A stretch of DNA of 64,000 nucleotides, taken from JAIBJN01 sp963699495 (GTDB lineage Bacteria > Actinomycetota > Thermoleophilia > Gaiellales > Gaiellaceae). The position numbers were made by a program, and so were the translations under genes. Where the stretch lies: assembly GCA_963699495.1 (NCBI GenBank), contig CAVOUB010000006.1, positions 62,001 through 126,000 on the forward strand. The letters are read 5' to 3'. The notes under the pieces were generated by a model. It searched no databases. It was not told where the DNA came from and saw only the letters and a program-made list of their open reading frames with translations. Shown in pieces: positions 1-8,420 of this stretch (the first letter of the stretch is position 1; each line of letters starts with the position of its first letter).

Positions 1-496
1 CGTTCGAGGCGCCCGCGATGATGAAGAACAGCAGCACGTACCAGCCCCACGACAGAGGCAGGTCGACGTCGAGGAGCGGCAGGTAGACGTCCGTCGTCAG
101 GGGCGTGTCCAGGCCGCGCGCGGCGACCACGGCGACGACGACCGTGATCGCCCCGAGCCAGAGGAGCTTCCAGCGGCCGGAGAGCCCGAGCGAGCGGCGG
201 CGGGAGACCTTCGTCCAGTCGTCCACGAAGCCGACCGCCGCACAGCCCAGGGTGACGAAGAACGCGGTCACGGCGGGCACGGTCCGACTCGAGAAGATCA
301 GGAACGGAACCGCCATCGAGATCATGATCAGGAGGCCGCCCATCGCCGGCGTCCCCTGCTTGACAGCGTGGCCCTTCGGGCCCTCCTCGCGAATCTGCTG
401 CCCGAACTCGTTCTTGCGGAGGAAGTCGATGAACTTCGGGCCGGAGAGGATGGAGATCACCATCGCCAGCACGCCCGCGAGCAAGACCTCAACCAT
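1..496 (-). CDS. mraY: Phospho-N-acetylmuramoyl-pentapeptide transferase MraY (N-terminal part, runs off the window)
   Basis: This enzyme moves phospho-MurNAc-pentapeptide from UDP onto undecaprenyl phosphate at the inner face of the membrane, giving lipid I. About 165 N-terminal residues are visible. They show a first membrane segment (residues 1-17), the family motif KGHAVKQGTPAMGG (41-54), the catalytic acidic pair DDW (92-94) and further membrane segments. The ATG start lies 9 bp after the murF stop, so it is the last visible gene of the dcw operon. The C-terminus lies beyond base 1. Identity is secure from motif and context. Confidence 0.95.
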   Translation of the reverse strand, partial: MVEVLLAGVLAMVISILSGPKFIDFLRKNEFGQQIREEGPKGHAVKQGTPAMGGLLIMISMAVPFLIFSSRTVPAVTAFFVTLGCAAVGFVDDWTKVSRRRSLGLSGRWKLLWLGAITVVVAVVAARGLDTPLTTDVYLPLLDVDLPLSWGWYVLLFFIIAGASN

Positions 497-505
497 GGAT
501 GGAGC

Positions 506-1813
506 CTAAGGGACGACCGCGACGGCCTCGGCGATCACTTCGAGGCCCATCGCCCGCGAGCCCTTTACGAGCACGCAGTCGCCGGGTTGAAGGACGGAGC
601 GAAGCGCCGCGAGACCCTGCTCGACCGTCGGGGCCCAGCGCGTGACCGGCACGCCGCGCGCGCCCGTCACGTAGTTCCGGGCCAGCGGCCCGACCGCGAC
701 GAGCACCTCGACCCCCGCACGGGCGGCGGCGGCGCCGACGTCCCGGTGGAAGGCAGGCGCGCCAGGGCCGAGCTCGGCCATGTCGCCGAGGACGGCGACC
801 TTGCGGCACTCGGTGCCACGGTCGTTCAGGTGCTCGAGCGCGGCGGCCATGGAGAGCGGGTTGGCGTTGTAGCAGTCGTTCAGCAGGACGCCGCCGCCGG
901 GTAGCGCGACCTCCTCGCCGCGCAGGCGCGACAGCTGAACGTGGCGCGCACCCTTCTGCGCCTTCCCCAGCGGCAGGCCGAGGGCGTGATAGGCGGCGAG
1001 CGCGGCCAGGGCGTTCGTCGCGTTGTAGCGCGAGGAGAAGCTGAACTCGAGCGTGAGCGGACGCCCGAACGCCTCGACCCGGAGGCGGGCGCTGTCGTCT
1101 CTCGCGGCGAAGTAGCTCAGGCTCACGTCTCCGCCGTCACCGAAGCGAAAGACGCGGAGATCGTCGCGCTGAAGGTACGGCTCGAGGTAGGCCTCGCCGG
1201 CGGGAACGACGGCCGTGCCCCCCGCGGGAAGGCTCTCGATCAGCTCGGCCTTGGCCTGCGCGACGCGCTCGACCGTGCCCAGGAGCTCGAGATGCACGGG
1301 GCCCACGCTGGTCACGATGCCGACGTTCGGCTGCGCGATCTCGCAGAGCTCGGCGATCTGCCCGAGGCCGCGCATGCCCATCTCGACGACCGCGATCTCG
1401 GTGTCCTCCTCGAGACGGCACAGGGTGAGCGGCAGGCCGACCTCGTTGTTCTGGCTGCCCTCGGCGACGACGACGCGGGCGTGCGGGGCGCAGAGCGCGC
1501 CGAGGATGTCCTTGGTGGAGGTCTTCGCAGTCGAGCCCGTCACCGCGACGACCTTGGCCCGAGAGCGCTCGCGGACGGCCTGCCCCAGGGCTCCGAGAGC
1601 ACCGAAGGCATCCTCGGGGACGAGCGTGGCCGCCGCGCCGGCGGCGAGCGCGTCGCCGACGAACTCGATCCCGCCGCCCACGGCCACGAAGAGATCTCCC
1701 GGCGCGGTCGTGCGCGAGTCGATCGTCACCCCGGTCGCGCGCTCGGCGCCGCGGGCCCGCTCCAGGCGACCCGGCGCGAGCGCCTCGACCTCGTCGAGCC
1801 GGAGCGGGATCAT
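506..1813 (-). CDS. murF: UDP-N-acetylmuramoyl-tripeptide--D-alanyl-D-alanine ligase MurF
   Basis: MurF adds D-Ala-D-Ala to the UDP-MurNAc tripeptide, the last cytoplasmic step of the peptidoglycan precursor. The 435-residue length is normal. The substrate-binding motif IDSRTTAPGDLFVA (31-44), the central ATPase domain and the C-terminal Mur ligase domain follow in order. The P-loop reads TGSTAKTST (92-100), so the Gly normally before the Lys (TGSxGKT) is Ala. The start overlaps the murE stop by 4 bp, which indicates translational coupling. The P-loop change is seen in the sequence; its effect is unknown. Confidence 0.95.
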   Translation of the reverse strand: MIPLRLDEVEALAPGRLERARGAERATGVTIDSRTTAPGDLFVAVGGGIEFVGDALAAGAAATLVPEDAFGALGALGQAVRERSRAKVVAVTGSTAKTSTKDILGALCAPHARVVVAEGSQNNEVGLPLTLCRLEEDTEIAVVEMGMRGLGQIAELCEIAQPNVGIVTSVGPVHLELLGTVERVAQAKAELIESLPAGGTAVVPAGEAYLEPYLQRDDLRVFRFGDGGDVSLSYFAARDDSARLRVEAFGRPLTLEFSFSSRYNATNALAALAAYHALGLPLGKAQKGARHVQLSRLRGEEVALPGGGVLLNDCYNANPLSMAAALEHLNDRGTECRKVAVLGDMAELGPGAPAFHRDVGAAAARAGVEVLVAVGPLARNYVTGARGVPVTRWAPTVEQGLAALRSVLQPGDCVLVKGSRAMGLEVIAEAVAVVP

Positions 1814-3285
1814 GCCGCCGCGCCGAGGCGCCGGAGAACGTCGCGGGCAACCTCGCGGTCGTCGAACGGGATCGTCCGGTCGCTGAGCTCCTGCCCCTGC
1901 TCGTGGCCCTTGCCCGCGATGACGACCACGTCGCCCTCCTCGGCCTCCTCGATGGCGCGCGCGATGGCGGCGGCCCGGTCGGGCTCCACCTCCTCCTCGC
2001 CGTCCATACCCGCGAGGATCTCGTCGATGATCGCGCCGGGCTCCTCGCTCCGCGGGTTGTCGGAGGTGACGAGCGCGCGGTCGGCGAGACGGCTGACCAC
2101 CCGACCCATCAGCGGTCGCTTCGCCCGGTCGCGGTCGCCGCCGCAGCCGAAGACGCAGATGAGCCTGCCCGCCGTCAGGCGGCGCGCTTCCGTGAGCACG
2201 TTCTCGAGCGCCTCGGGCGTGTGCGCGTAGTCGACCAGGACTGCGAACGGCTGGCCCTCGTCGACCGACTCGAAGCGCCCCGGCACGCCCGCGACGTGCT
2301 CGACGCCCCTGACGACGGCGTCGTCCTCGATTCCCAGCAGACGCGCGGCCGCGATCGCGCCGAGAATGTTCTCGACGTTGAACCGCCCGCGGAGGCGCGG
2401 CCGAACCGCGAGGCCTGCCGCCCGGAAGCTGGTGGCCGACGGCGTCAGCTCCAGCTCTTCGGGACGCACGTCTGCGTCCTCGGCAAGGCCGAAGGTCACA
2501 ACGCCGGCGCCAAGCTCCCGCAGCTCCTCGGCGAGCCGCCGCCCGTGCGGGTCGCCGACGTTGACCGCAGCGGGAGGACGGTTCCCGTCCACATCGGGCT
2601 CGGTGAACAGCCTCCGCTTGGCGTCGAAGTACGCCTCGAGCGTGCCGTGGAAGTCGAGGTGGTCCTGGGAGAGGTTCGTGAAGACGAGCGCGCGGAATCG
2701 TGTTCCCACGAGCCGCTTCAGCTCCGATGCGTGCGACGACGCCTCCATCGCGCAGCTCCGGTCACCCGCGTCGAGCAGCTCACGGAAGGTGCGCTGGAGG
2801 TCGATCGCCTCCGGGGTCGTTCGAGTGACGGGCCGCCGTTCGCCTCCGATCCGCATCTCGACGGTGCCGAGGAGGCCGGGACGGCGGCCTGCCGCCGCCA
2901 GGATGGAGTAGAGGACGAACGCGGTCGTCGTCTTGCCGTTCGTCCCTGTCACCCCGGCCACTTCGAGCTCGCGGGTCGGCCGGCCGAAGAACGTGTCGGC
3001 GGCGAGAGCCATCGCCAACCGGGCATCGGAGACGACAAGCTGCGGAACGGCCGCCTCGAGCGGGCGCTCGACGATCAGGGCCACCGCGCCCCGTTGGACA
3101 GCCTCGGCGGCGAAGTCGTGGCCGTCCGCCCGTTGACCCGGAACGCAGACGAACAGGGTGCCCGGGCCGACGGCGCGCGCGTCGTAGGCGAGCTCGGAGA
3201 CGGCGGTCGGAACGGGATTGCGAATCTCGGACGCGCCGACGGCGTCGCCGAGTGTCTCGAGCGGGATGGCGGGTGGTTCGGACAT
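1810..3285 (-). CDS. murE: UDP-N-acetylmuramoyl-L-alanyl-D-glutamate--2,6-diaminopimelate ligase MurE
   Basis: MurE adds the third amino acid of the peptidoglycan stem peptide. The 491-residue protein has the N-terminal UDP-binding domain, the P-loop GVTGTNGKTTT (111-121) and the C-terminal ligase domain with KGHE (459-462). The motif DNPR (about 409-412) is the signature of meso-diaminopimelate-specific enzymes rather than lysine-adding ones. This predicts a DAP-type cell wall, in line with a DapB-like gene at 36.7 kb. A 132-bp gap separates it from ftsI, so a secondary promoter there is possible. Confidence 0.96.
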   Translation of the reverse strand: MSEPPAIPLETLGDAVGASEIRNPVPTAVSELAYDARAVGPGTLFVCVPGQRADGHDFAAEAVQRGAVALIVERPLEAAVPQLVVSDARLAMALAADTFFGRPTRELEVAGVTGTNGKTTTAFVLYSILAAAGRRPGLLGTVEMRIGGERRPVTRTTPEAIDLQRTFRELLDAGDRSCAMEASSHASELKRLVGTRFRALVFTNLSQDHLDFHGTLEAYFDAKRRLFTEPDVDGNRPPAAVNVGDPHGRRLAEELRELGAGVVTFGLAEDADVRPEELELTPSATSFRAAGLAVRPRLRGRFNVENILGAIAAARLLGIEDDAVVRGVEHVAGVPGRFESVDEGQPFAVLVDYAHTPEALENVLTEARRLTAGRLICVFGCGGDRDRAKRPLMGRVVSRLADRALVTSDNPRSEEPGAIIDEILAGMDGEEEVEPDRAAAIARAIEEAEEGDVVVIAGKGHEQGQELSDRTIPFDDREVARDVLRRLGAAA

Positions 3286-3417
3286 GGCTCAGGCTGTGGT
3301 TCGGCGCGCACGGCGCTGTTCTTCCTCGATCCTGCGTGCATTCTGGCGCGGTCCGTGACCCGTACGCGCTGATTCCCTCGCTACCGCGCGCGCGTCTAAC
3401 TTCGGCCTTCGGTGCTG

Positions 3418-5103
3418 CTACTGGCCGTCCGTCCGCCGGGCGTCCGGTGGGATCTCGAGGTACTGCAGGGCGAACTGGGCGATCTCGGCGAAGGCGGGTG
3501 CGGCGACGGTGCCGCCCCAGATGGCCCCTCTCGGCTCGTCGACGGTCACCAGCACCACGAGCCGCGGCCGGCTCGCCGGCGCGAAGCCGACGAAGGAGGC
3601 GACGTAGCGCGTGTCGGAATAGCCGCCGCTCGTATCCGGCTTCGCGGCCGTCCCGGTCTTCCCGGCCACGCGGTAGCCCGGAATGTGCGCGTACGTCCCG
3701 GAGCCCTCCTCGACCACGCCGCGGAGCATCTTCGTCAGCTGCCTGGCGGTTCGGTCAGAGAGCACGCGCCGCTGTTTCGGGTCGACGCGCGGGCGGCCCT
3801 CGATCCGGTCGACGAAGTGCGGCTGGTGCCAGATTCCGTGATTCGCGATCGCACCGTAGGCAGCCGCCATCTGCATGGGCGTGACGGCGATGCCCTGGCC
3901 GATCGGAACGTTGCCGATCGTGGAGCCCGACCAGTCCTCAGGCCGCAGGACGATGCCCGGCGACTCGCCCGGATAGTCGATCCCGGTCTTCCGCCCGAAC
4001 CCGAACCGGCGGATCCACTCGGAGAGCCTGGCACGCTGAAGCTGGAGGGCGAGGGTGACGACGCCGACGTTCGACGAGCGGGACAGGATCTGCGACACGG
4101 TCATCGTCTGCGTCCCACGCGGAAGCGCGTCGTGGATGATCCGGTCCGCGATCGGGAGCTTGTACGGGAGGCGGAACCTCGTCGACGGCGTAACGATGTT
4201 CGACTCGAGGACGCCGCCGACGGTCACGATCTTGAACGTCGAGCCCGGCTCGTAGGTGTCGGTGACGGCGCGATTCCGGAGGCGGTCCTCCCCCCACTTG
4301 GCGACGACGGGGTACATGTTCGCGTCGAACGCCGGCTCGACGGCGAGCGCGAGCACCGCTCCGGTCCTGGGGTCGAGAACGACGGCGGACGCCGATTGGG
4401 CGCCCCACTTGGCCTTCGTCCGGCGCAGCACGCGCTCCACGTGCCCCTGGATCGTGTGGTCGATGGTGAGGAAGACGTCCCTCCCGTTCTCGACCGGAGT
4501 CGAGCGGACGACGTCGATCGTTCGCCCGAACGGATCGCGCACGATCGTCTTCGAGCCGTCCTTGCCGGCGAGCTCGTCGTCCAGCTGGAGCTCGAGCCCC
4601 GAGAGGCCGCGGTTCTCGGTGCCGGCGTAGCCGACGACCTCCGACGCCACGGCCCGCTGCGGGTACACGCGACGCTCCTCCGGGTAGAAGCCGATTCCCG
4701 TGAGCTCCTCGGCTTTCAGCGCGTCGGCTTTCTCGGGATCCGCCTTGCGCGCGAGGTAGACGAACCCGACCGAGCGGTCGGCCAGCAGCGGATAGAGCTT
4801 CCCGGGATCGAGGTCGAGTGCCTCGCCGACGGCGATCGCCGTCTCGCGCGGATCGGCTACCTGCTTCGGGTTCGCGTAGACGGTCGTGGCGCGCTCGCCG
4901 AACGCGAGCTGCACGCCCAGCCGGTCGAAGATGGTGCCGCGCCGGGCCGGGACCTGGAGCTCCTCCCGGTGCTGGCTGGTCGCAAGGCGGTCGAGCGTCT
5001 GCGCCTTCACCGCCTGCAGCCAGGCTACGCGCGCGAACGCAGCGAAGAAAACGACCGCGAAGACCGCGACGAGGAGCCGAAGGCGCCTGTTCGCCTTGCG
5101 CAC
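3418..5103 (-). CDS. ftsI: Septal peptidoglycan transpeptidase FtsI (class B penicillin-binding protein)
   Basis: This membrane-anchored D,D-transpeptidase cross-links septal peptidoglycan. The 561-residue protein has one N-terminal membrane anchor (about 8-25), a PBP dimerisation domain (about 50-200) and a transpeptidase domain carrying the three penicillin-binding motifs STFK (288-291), SSN (343-345) and KTGT (482-485). It sits between murE and an FtsL-like gene, the usual dcw position. No PASTA repeats are seen at the C-terminus, which separates it from the StkP/SpoVD-like PASTA type. Confidence 0.94.
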   Translation of the reverse strand: MRKANRRLRLLVAVFAVVFFAAFARVAWLQAVKAQTLDRLATSQHREELQVPARRGTIFDRLGVQLAFGERATTVYANPKQVADPRETAIAVGEALDLDPGKLYPLLADRSVGFVYLARKADPEKADALKAEELTGIGFYPEERRVYPQRAVASEVVGYAGTENRGLSGLELQLDDELAGKDGSKTIVRDPFGRTIDVVRSTPVENGRDVFLTIDHTIQGHVERVLRRTKAKWGAQSASAVVLDPRTGAVLALAVEPAFDANMYPVVAKWGEDRLRNRAVTDTYEPGSTFKIVTVGGVLESNIVTPSTRFRLPYKLPIADRIIHDALPRGTQTMTVSQILSRSSNVGVVTLALQLQRARLSEWIRRFGFGRKTGIDYPGESPGIVLRPEDWSGSTIGNVPIGQGIAVTPMQMAAAYGAIANHGIWHQPHFVDRIEGRPRVDPKQRRVLSDRTARQLTKMLRGVVEEGSGTYAHIPGYRVAGKTGTAAKPDTSGGYSDTRYVASFVGFAPASRPRLVVLVTVDEPRGAIWGGTVAAPAFAEIAQFALQYLEIPPDARRTDGQ

Positions 5104-5109
5104 TCGCCG

Positions 5110-5475
5110 CTACCCCTTGACGCGCGCCAGCCGGACGTACTTGGTCTCGGCGGGCTCGACGAGCCCGTACCTGTGCACGGCGATTGCCTCGATGCGGCCG
5201 GCTGCGGCCGCCCGCGAAAGGTCCGCCTCGAGGTTGTCGCGGCGCGCGACGAGCTCGGCGCGCTCGGCCTCCAGCTCCTCGGCCTGCATGTTGAGGCGGA
5301 GGACGGCGACGTTGAGGGCGACGATCCCGGCGAGCAGTGTGGCGACGACGACGATCCAGACGACACTCCCGGCAACTCGCGGACGCGGCTGGGCGCGCCG
5401 CCGCGATGCCGGGCGCGGCTCTGCCCGCGGTCGCGGTGCTCGGCGCGGCTCGGCACGGGCTGCCGCGGTCGCCAC
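5110..5475 (-). CDS. FtsL-like cell division protein
   Basis: This is a 121-residue bitopic membrane protein. It has a very basic, Pro/Arg-rich cytoplasmic tail (1-33), one membrane segment (about 36-57) and a short coiled coil (about 60-90) outside. That architecture and its place between rsmH and ftsI match FtsL, which recruits FtsI/FtsW through FtsB/FtsQ. FtsL is poorly conserved, so the call rests on topology and synteny. The GTG start abuts the rsmH stop. Confidence 0.8.
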   Translation of the reverse strand: MATAAARAEPRRAPRPRAEPRPASRRRAQPRPRVAGSVVWIVVVATLLAGIVALNVAVLRLNMQAEELEAERAELVARRDNLEADLSRAAAAGRIEAIAVHRYGLVEPAETKYVRLARVKG

Positions 5476-6431
5476 TAGACCTTCACCGCCACGCGGAGCC
5501 GGGCCGACGCCGCGCGCGGGTTCTCCGCCGTCTCAGCCGGCGAGGGCCGAACGGCCTTGCGCGTGGCGAGTCGGAGCGTGGGCTCCTTGCCGCAGACGCA
5601 GACAGGCAGGTCGGGCGGACAGGTGCAGCCGCGCGCCTGGGCCGCGAAGAAGCGCTTGACGATGCGATCCTCGAGCGAGTGGAAGCTGATGACGGCGAGG
5701 CGGCCGCCCGGCCGCAGCAGCCGCAGGGCGACGGGCAGGGCCTGCTCGAGGGACTCGAGCTCCTCGTTGACGACGATCCGGAGCGCCTGGAAGACGCGCT
5801 TCGCCGGATGGCCGTCGCCGAACCGCCGCGGTGCAGGAATGGCTGCGCGCACGACCTCCACGAGATCGGTCGTCCGCTCGAAGGGGCGCTCGGCCCGTCG
5901 GCGGACGATGGCCCGAGCGATCTGGCGGGAGAACCGCTCCTCGCCGTAGCGGCGGAAGATCTCGGAGAGCTCGCGCTCGCTCGCCTCGTTGACGACGTCC
6001 TGCGCCGAGCGGGTGGCCGATACGTCCATGCGCATGTCGAGCGGGGCGTCGGCCGCGTAGGAAAAGCCGCGCTCGGGCCGGTCGATCTGCATGCTCGAGA
6101 TGCCGAGGTCGAGCAGGATCGCGTCGGCCTCGACGCCGTTGTCGGCGAGCTGGCCCAGGACGACGGCGAAGTCGCCCCGGAGGAAGCGAGCCTGGACGCC
6201 CGCGTGCCGCTGGAAGCGCTCGAAGTAGGGACGGACGCTGGCATCGCGGTCGATTGCGATGAACCGGCCCTTGCCCGCCAGGTCGACCGCGAGCAGCTCG
6301 GCGTGGCCGCCCGCGCCGAACGTGCCGTCGATGACGGTCTCGCCCGGCTGCACGGCCAGGAGCTCCCGCACCTCCTCGGCGAGAACCGGAACGTGGTCAG
6401 CTGTCTCGTGCTGCAAGGCGTTCCGCAACAA
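5475..6431 (-). CDS. rsmH: 16S rRNA (cytosine1402-N4)-methyltransferase RsmH
   Basis: RsmH (MraW) methylates N4 of C1402 in the ribosomal P site using S-adenosylmethionine. The SAM motif DGTFGAGGHAE and the motif LLDLGISSMQ are visible, followed by the cysteine-bearing loop near the C-terminus (CTCPPDLPVCVCG). I chose a TTG start at 6431 because AGGAGG lies 7 nt upstream (6439-6444) and it gives a normal 318-residue length; longer in-frame starts lack such a site. It overlaps the 3' end of mraZ by 35 bp, so the two are probably translationally coupled. Confidence 0.93.
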   Translation of the reverse strand: MLRNALQHETADHVPVLAEEVRELLAVQPGETVIDGTFGAGGHAELLAVDLAGKGRFIAIDRDASVRPYFERFQRHAGVQARFLRGDFAVVLGQLADNGVEADAILLDLGISSMQIDRPERGFSYAADAPLDMRMDVSATRSAQDVVNEASERELSEIFRRYGEERFSRQIARAIVRRRAERPFERTTDLVEVVRAAIPAPRRFGDGHPAKRVFQALRIVVNEELESLEQALPVALRLLRPGGRLAVISFHSLEDRIVKRFFAAQARGCTCPPDLPVCVCGKEPTLRLATRKAVRPSPAETAENPRAASARLRVAVKV

Positions 6432-6831
6432 CTTCCGCCCTCCTCTCGACATCTTCCAGCTGGATTCGCCAGGCGTCGCGGTCCCAGACCTCGAGGTAGT
6501 CGCCGACCCCGGCGACGACGACCTCACGGCCGAGCTCGGCCTTGACCATCAGGCCCGCGGGGAGCGTGACACGCCCCTGCTTGTCGAGCTCTCCCTCGAC
6601 GGTGGCGGAAAAGAGGTAGCGCCGCATGTCGCGCGCCTCGCGGCTGAACCGGTCGAGGCCCGCGAGCCGGGAGCTCACGAAATCGTCCCAGCCTTCCCGC
6701 GTGTACACGGCCAGACACGGCTCGATCCCGCGCGTGACGACGACGCCGTCTGCGAAGGACTGCCTGAACCGAGAGGGAAGCGTAAGACGGTTCTTGTCGT
6801 CGATCGTGTGCTCGAACTCGCCGAGAAGCAT
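6397..6831 (-). CDS. mraZ: Transcriptional regulator MraZ
   Basis: MraZ is a ring-forming AbrB-like DNA-binding protein that controls the dcw operon. This 144-residue protein begins MLLGEFEHTIDDKNRLTLP and has the two SpoVT/AbrB-like halves, each with the expected motif (DDKNRLTLPSRFR near residue 11; DKQGRVTLPAGL near residue 84). It is the first gene of the cluster. Repeats matching the known MraZ operator lie 17-56 bp upstream, so autoregulation is likely. Confidence 0.95.
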   Translation of the reverse strand: MLLGEFEHTIDDKNRLTLPSRFRQSFADGVVVTRGIEPCLAVYTREGWDDFVSSRLAGLDRFSREARDMRRYLFSATVEGELDKQGRVTLPAGLMVKAELGREVVVAGVGDYLEVWDRDAWRIQLEDVERRAEVVAERLAARDS

Positions 6832-6847
6832 CGGCCGAAGCCTTCCG

Positions 6848-6887
6848 TGGTCTCCACTTTTCCCCACTGTAGACCACAATCCCCCAC
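6848..6887 (-). promoter_or_regulatory. MraZ operator: four GTGG repeats at exact 10-bp spacing
   Basis: On the minus strand GTGG occurs at 6887-6884, 6877-6874, 6867-6864 and 6857-6854, the first and third extended to GTGGGG. In E. coli and other bacteria MraZ binds direct TGGGN repeats separated by 5 nt. The period here (10 bp) and core match. The site lies directly upstream of mraZ and probably overlaps the dcw promoter. Confidence 0.8.
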
Positions 6888-6944
6888 TACGCAACCCCTG
6901 CGCGAGAATGCGAGGGACGCCGTCCCACGACCAAGGAGGAATCC

Positions 6945-7103
6945 GTGGAGGTGCAGCTGACCAGGGAGGAGCTCGCACGCCTCCTGCGCGAGGCCGAGCA
7001 GGCTCACGCCGCCTACGAGAAGGAGCTCGGAAGCCGGGACGAGGACTGGCCCGGCTGGTACGCCGACTACATCCTCCGCCGCCTCGAAGGCCCCACCGGC
7101 TAG
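6945..7103 (+). CDS. Small conserved-looking protein (52 aa)
   Basis: The GTG start is preceded by AGGAGG with 5-nt spacing, the strongest ribosome binding site in this stretch. The 52-residue product has an amphipathic, acidic helix and a Trp-rich segment (DWPGWYADYIL) that looks like a folded small domain. I do not recognise a function. Its stop codon overlaps the stop of the convergent kinase gene. It is transcribed divergently from mraZ. Confidence 0.65.
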   Translation: MEVQLTREELARLLREAEQAHAAYEKELGSRDEDWPGWYADYILRRLEGPTG

Positions 7104-7909
7104 ACCCCGTGCGCGCCGCGCCGGGTGAGCGCCGCGCTCGCACGCTCCGCCGCGAACGCGACGGCCGCCTCGACGTCGTCTCCGCCGGCGAGTGCGTAGG
7201 TGAGGCCGGCTGCGAAGCTGTCGCCGGCGCCGTAGGCGTCGGCGACCGGGCCGTCGGGCGGCACGGGCCGGAAGGAGCCTGCGCGACAGTCCGCCGTGCC
7301 CCATATACCCCCCTCGCGGCCTGAGGTCGCCACCACGAGCTTCGGCTGCGGCTCCAGGTCGCCTCGCTCGTAGCGCTCGCCCGGATCGCGGGCGCTGCGG
7401 ACGAGCGCGTCGAGCTCGACGCCGGCCTCGGCCAGAACGGGGAGCGAGCGCGCGGTTGCCACCAGCACCCGCGCGCGGCGCGCCGCCTTGACGGCTTCGG
7501 CATCGCCGCTCACGAAGTAGACGCCGTCGGTCTCCGCCAGCTCCGCCCACGGCAGCGGGTCGCCGCCACGAGGCACGTGCTTCTCGCCGATGATCGTGAT
7601 CGTTCGCTCCCCGGAGCCGTCGACGAACGTGAACCCACGACGCTGCGGCTCCGGGTGCCGCGACGCCTCGACGCGAACGCCCAGCCCGGTCAGCTGTGCG
7701 AGCGCGGCCTCCCCCAGCTCGTCCCGCCCGAGAGCCGTGAAGAGCGTCGAGGCGCCCGCGAGGCGGGCAAGCTGAACCGACGCGACTCCGCCGCCGCCGG
7801 CCGCCTCGGCCCACCACTCGCTGGCCTGCACGATCTCGCCCGGGGTCGGCACCCGCTCGACGCGCGCGAACTCGACCCACTCGACGTGCCCGACGACCGC
7901 GACTCGCAT
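7100..7909 (-). CDS. PfkB-family carbohydrate/nucleoside kinase
   Basis: This is an ATP-dependent sugar or nucleoside kinase of the ribokinase fold. The start MRVAVVGHVEW fits the family; an upstream in-frame ATG at 7924 would add five residues. The N-terminal GG-containing substrate motif (AAGGGGVASVQLARLAG) and the C-terminal motif DAYGAGDSFAAGL, which holds the catalytic Asp and anion hole, are both present. The substrate cannot be told from sequence. It is a single gene, convergent with the small gene and divergent from the sigma factor. Confidence 0.85.
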   Translation of the reverse strand: MRVAVVGHVEWVEFARVERVPTPGEIVQASEWWAEAAGGGGVASVQLARLAGASTLFTALGRDELGEAALAQLTGLGVRVEASRHPEPQRRGFTFVDGSGERTITIIGEKHVPRGGDPLPWAELAETDGVYFVSGDAEAVKAARRARVLVATARSLPVLAEAGVELDALVRSARDPGERYERGDLEPQPKLVVATSGREGGIWGTADCRAGSFRPVPPDGPVADAYGAGDSFAAGLTYALAGGDDVEAAVAFAAERASAALTRRGAHGV

Positions 7910-7952
7910 GCGCGGCAGTCTCACATCTCGGCGCCCGGCCGCGTTTCAACGG

Positions 7953-8420
7953 ATGATGGAAGCCGTGGCCGCGATACCGCCCTTCGAGCGCTTCTACGAG
8001 GAGCGCAAGGACGAGATCTTCGGCTACCTCGCGCGCCTCCTCGGCCGCGAGGCCGCCGAGGACGCGTTCCAGGAGACATTTCTCCGGGCGCTTCGCGCCT
8101 ACGGGAAGCTCGAGCACGGCAGGCACCTGCGCGCCTGGGTCTTCACGATCGCAACGCGCGTCGCCGTCGACGAGCGGCGCAGGACGGCCGCGACTCCAGA
8201 GCCGCCCGAGGTTCCGGTCGCCGACGAGCGCCCCGCCTATGCCGAGCTGGAGCACCTGGCCGACCAGTTGCCGCCGACCGAGCGGGCGGCCGTCGTCCTC
8301 CGCTACGGCTACGACCTCTCGTACAACGACATCGGCGCCGCGCTCGGCTCGAGCGCGGAGGCGGCCCGCGCCGCCGCCTCGTCAGGGGTGCGCCGCCTGC
8401 GCAGGAAGGAGAGCTCATGA
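7953..8420 (+). CDS. ECF-type RNA polymerase sigma factor
   Basis: The product (about 155 aa) has sigma region 2 (FERFYEERKDEIFGYLARLL, then AEDAFQETFLRAL and the -10 recognition helix) and region 4 with a HTH (PPTERAAVVLRYGYDLSYND). No anti-sigma gene or C-terminal extension is present. ATG ATG at 7953/7956 starts the protein. The stop overlaps the ogt start as ATGA, so the two proteins are made together. This suggests a role in the response to alkylation damage, an inference from context only. Confidence 0.85.
   Translation: MMEAVAAIPPFERFYEERKDEIFGYLARLLGREAAEDAFQETFLRALRAYGKLEHGRHLRAWVFTIATRVAVDERRRTAATPEPPEVPVADERPAYAELEHLADQLPPTERAAVVLRYGYDLSYNDIGAALGSSAEAARAAASSGVRRLRRKESS

Noticed and set aside
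1903..3372. Long open frames opposite murE, ftsI, secDF and other genes
   Set aside because: They are antisense shadows produced by high GC at third codon positions; the opposite strand encodes recognisable proteins.
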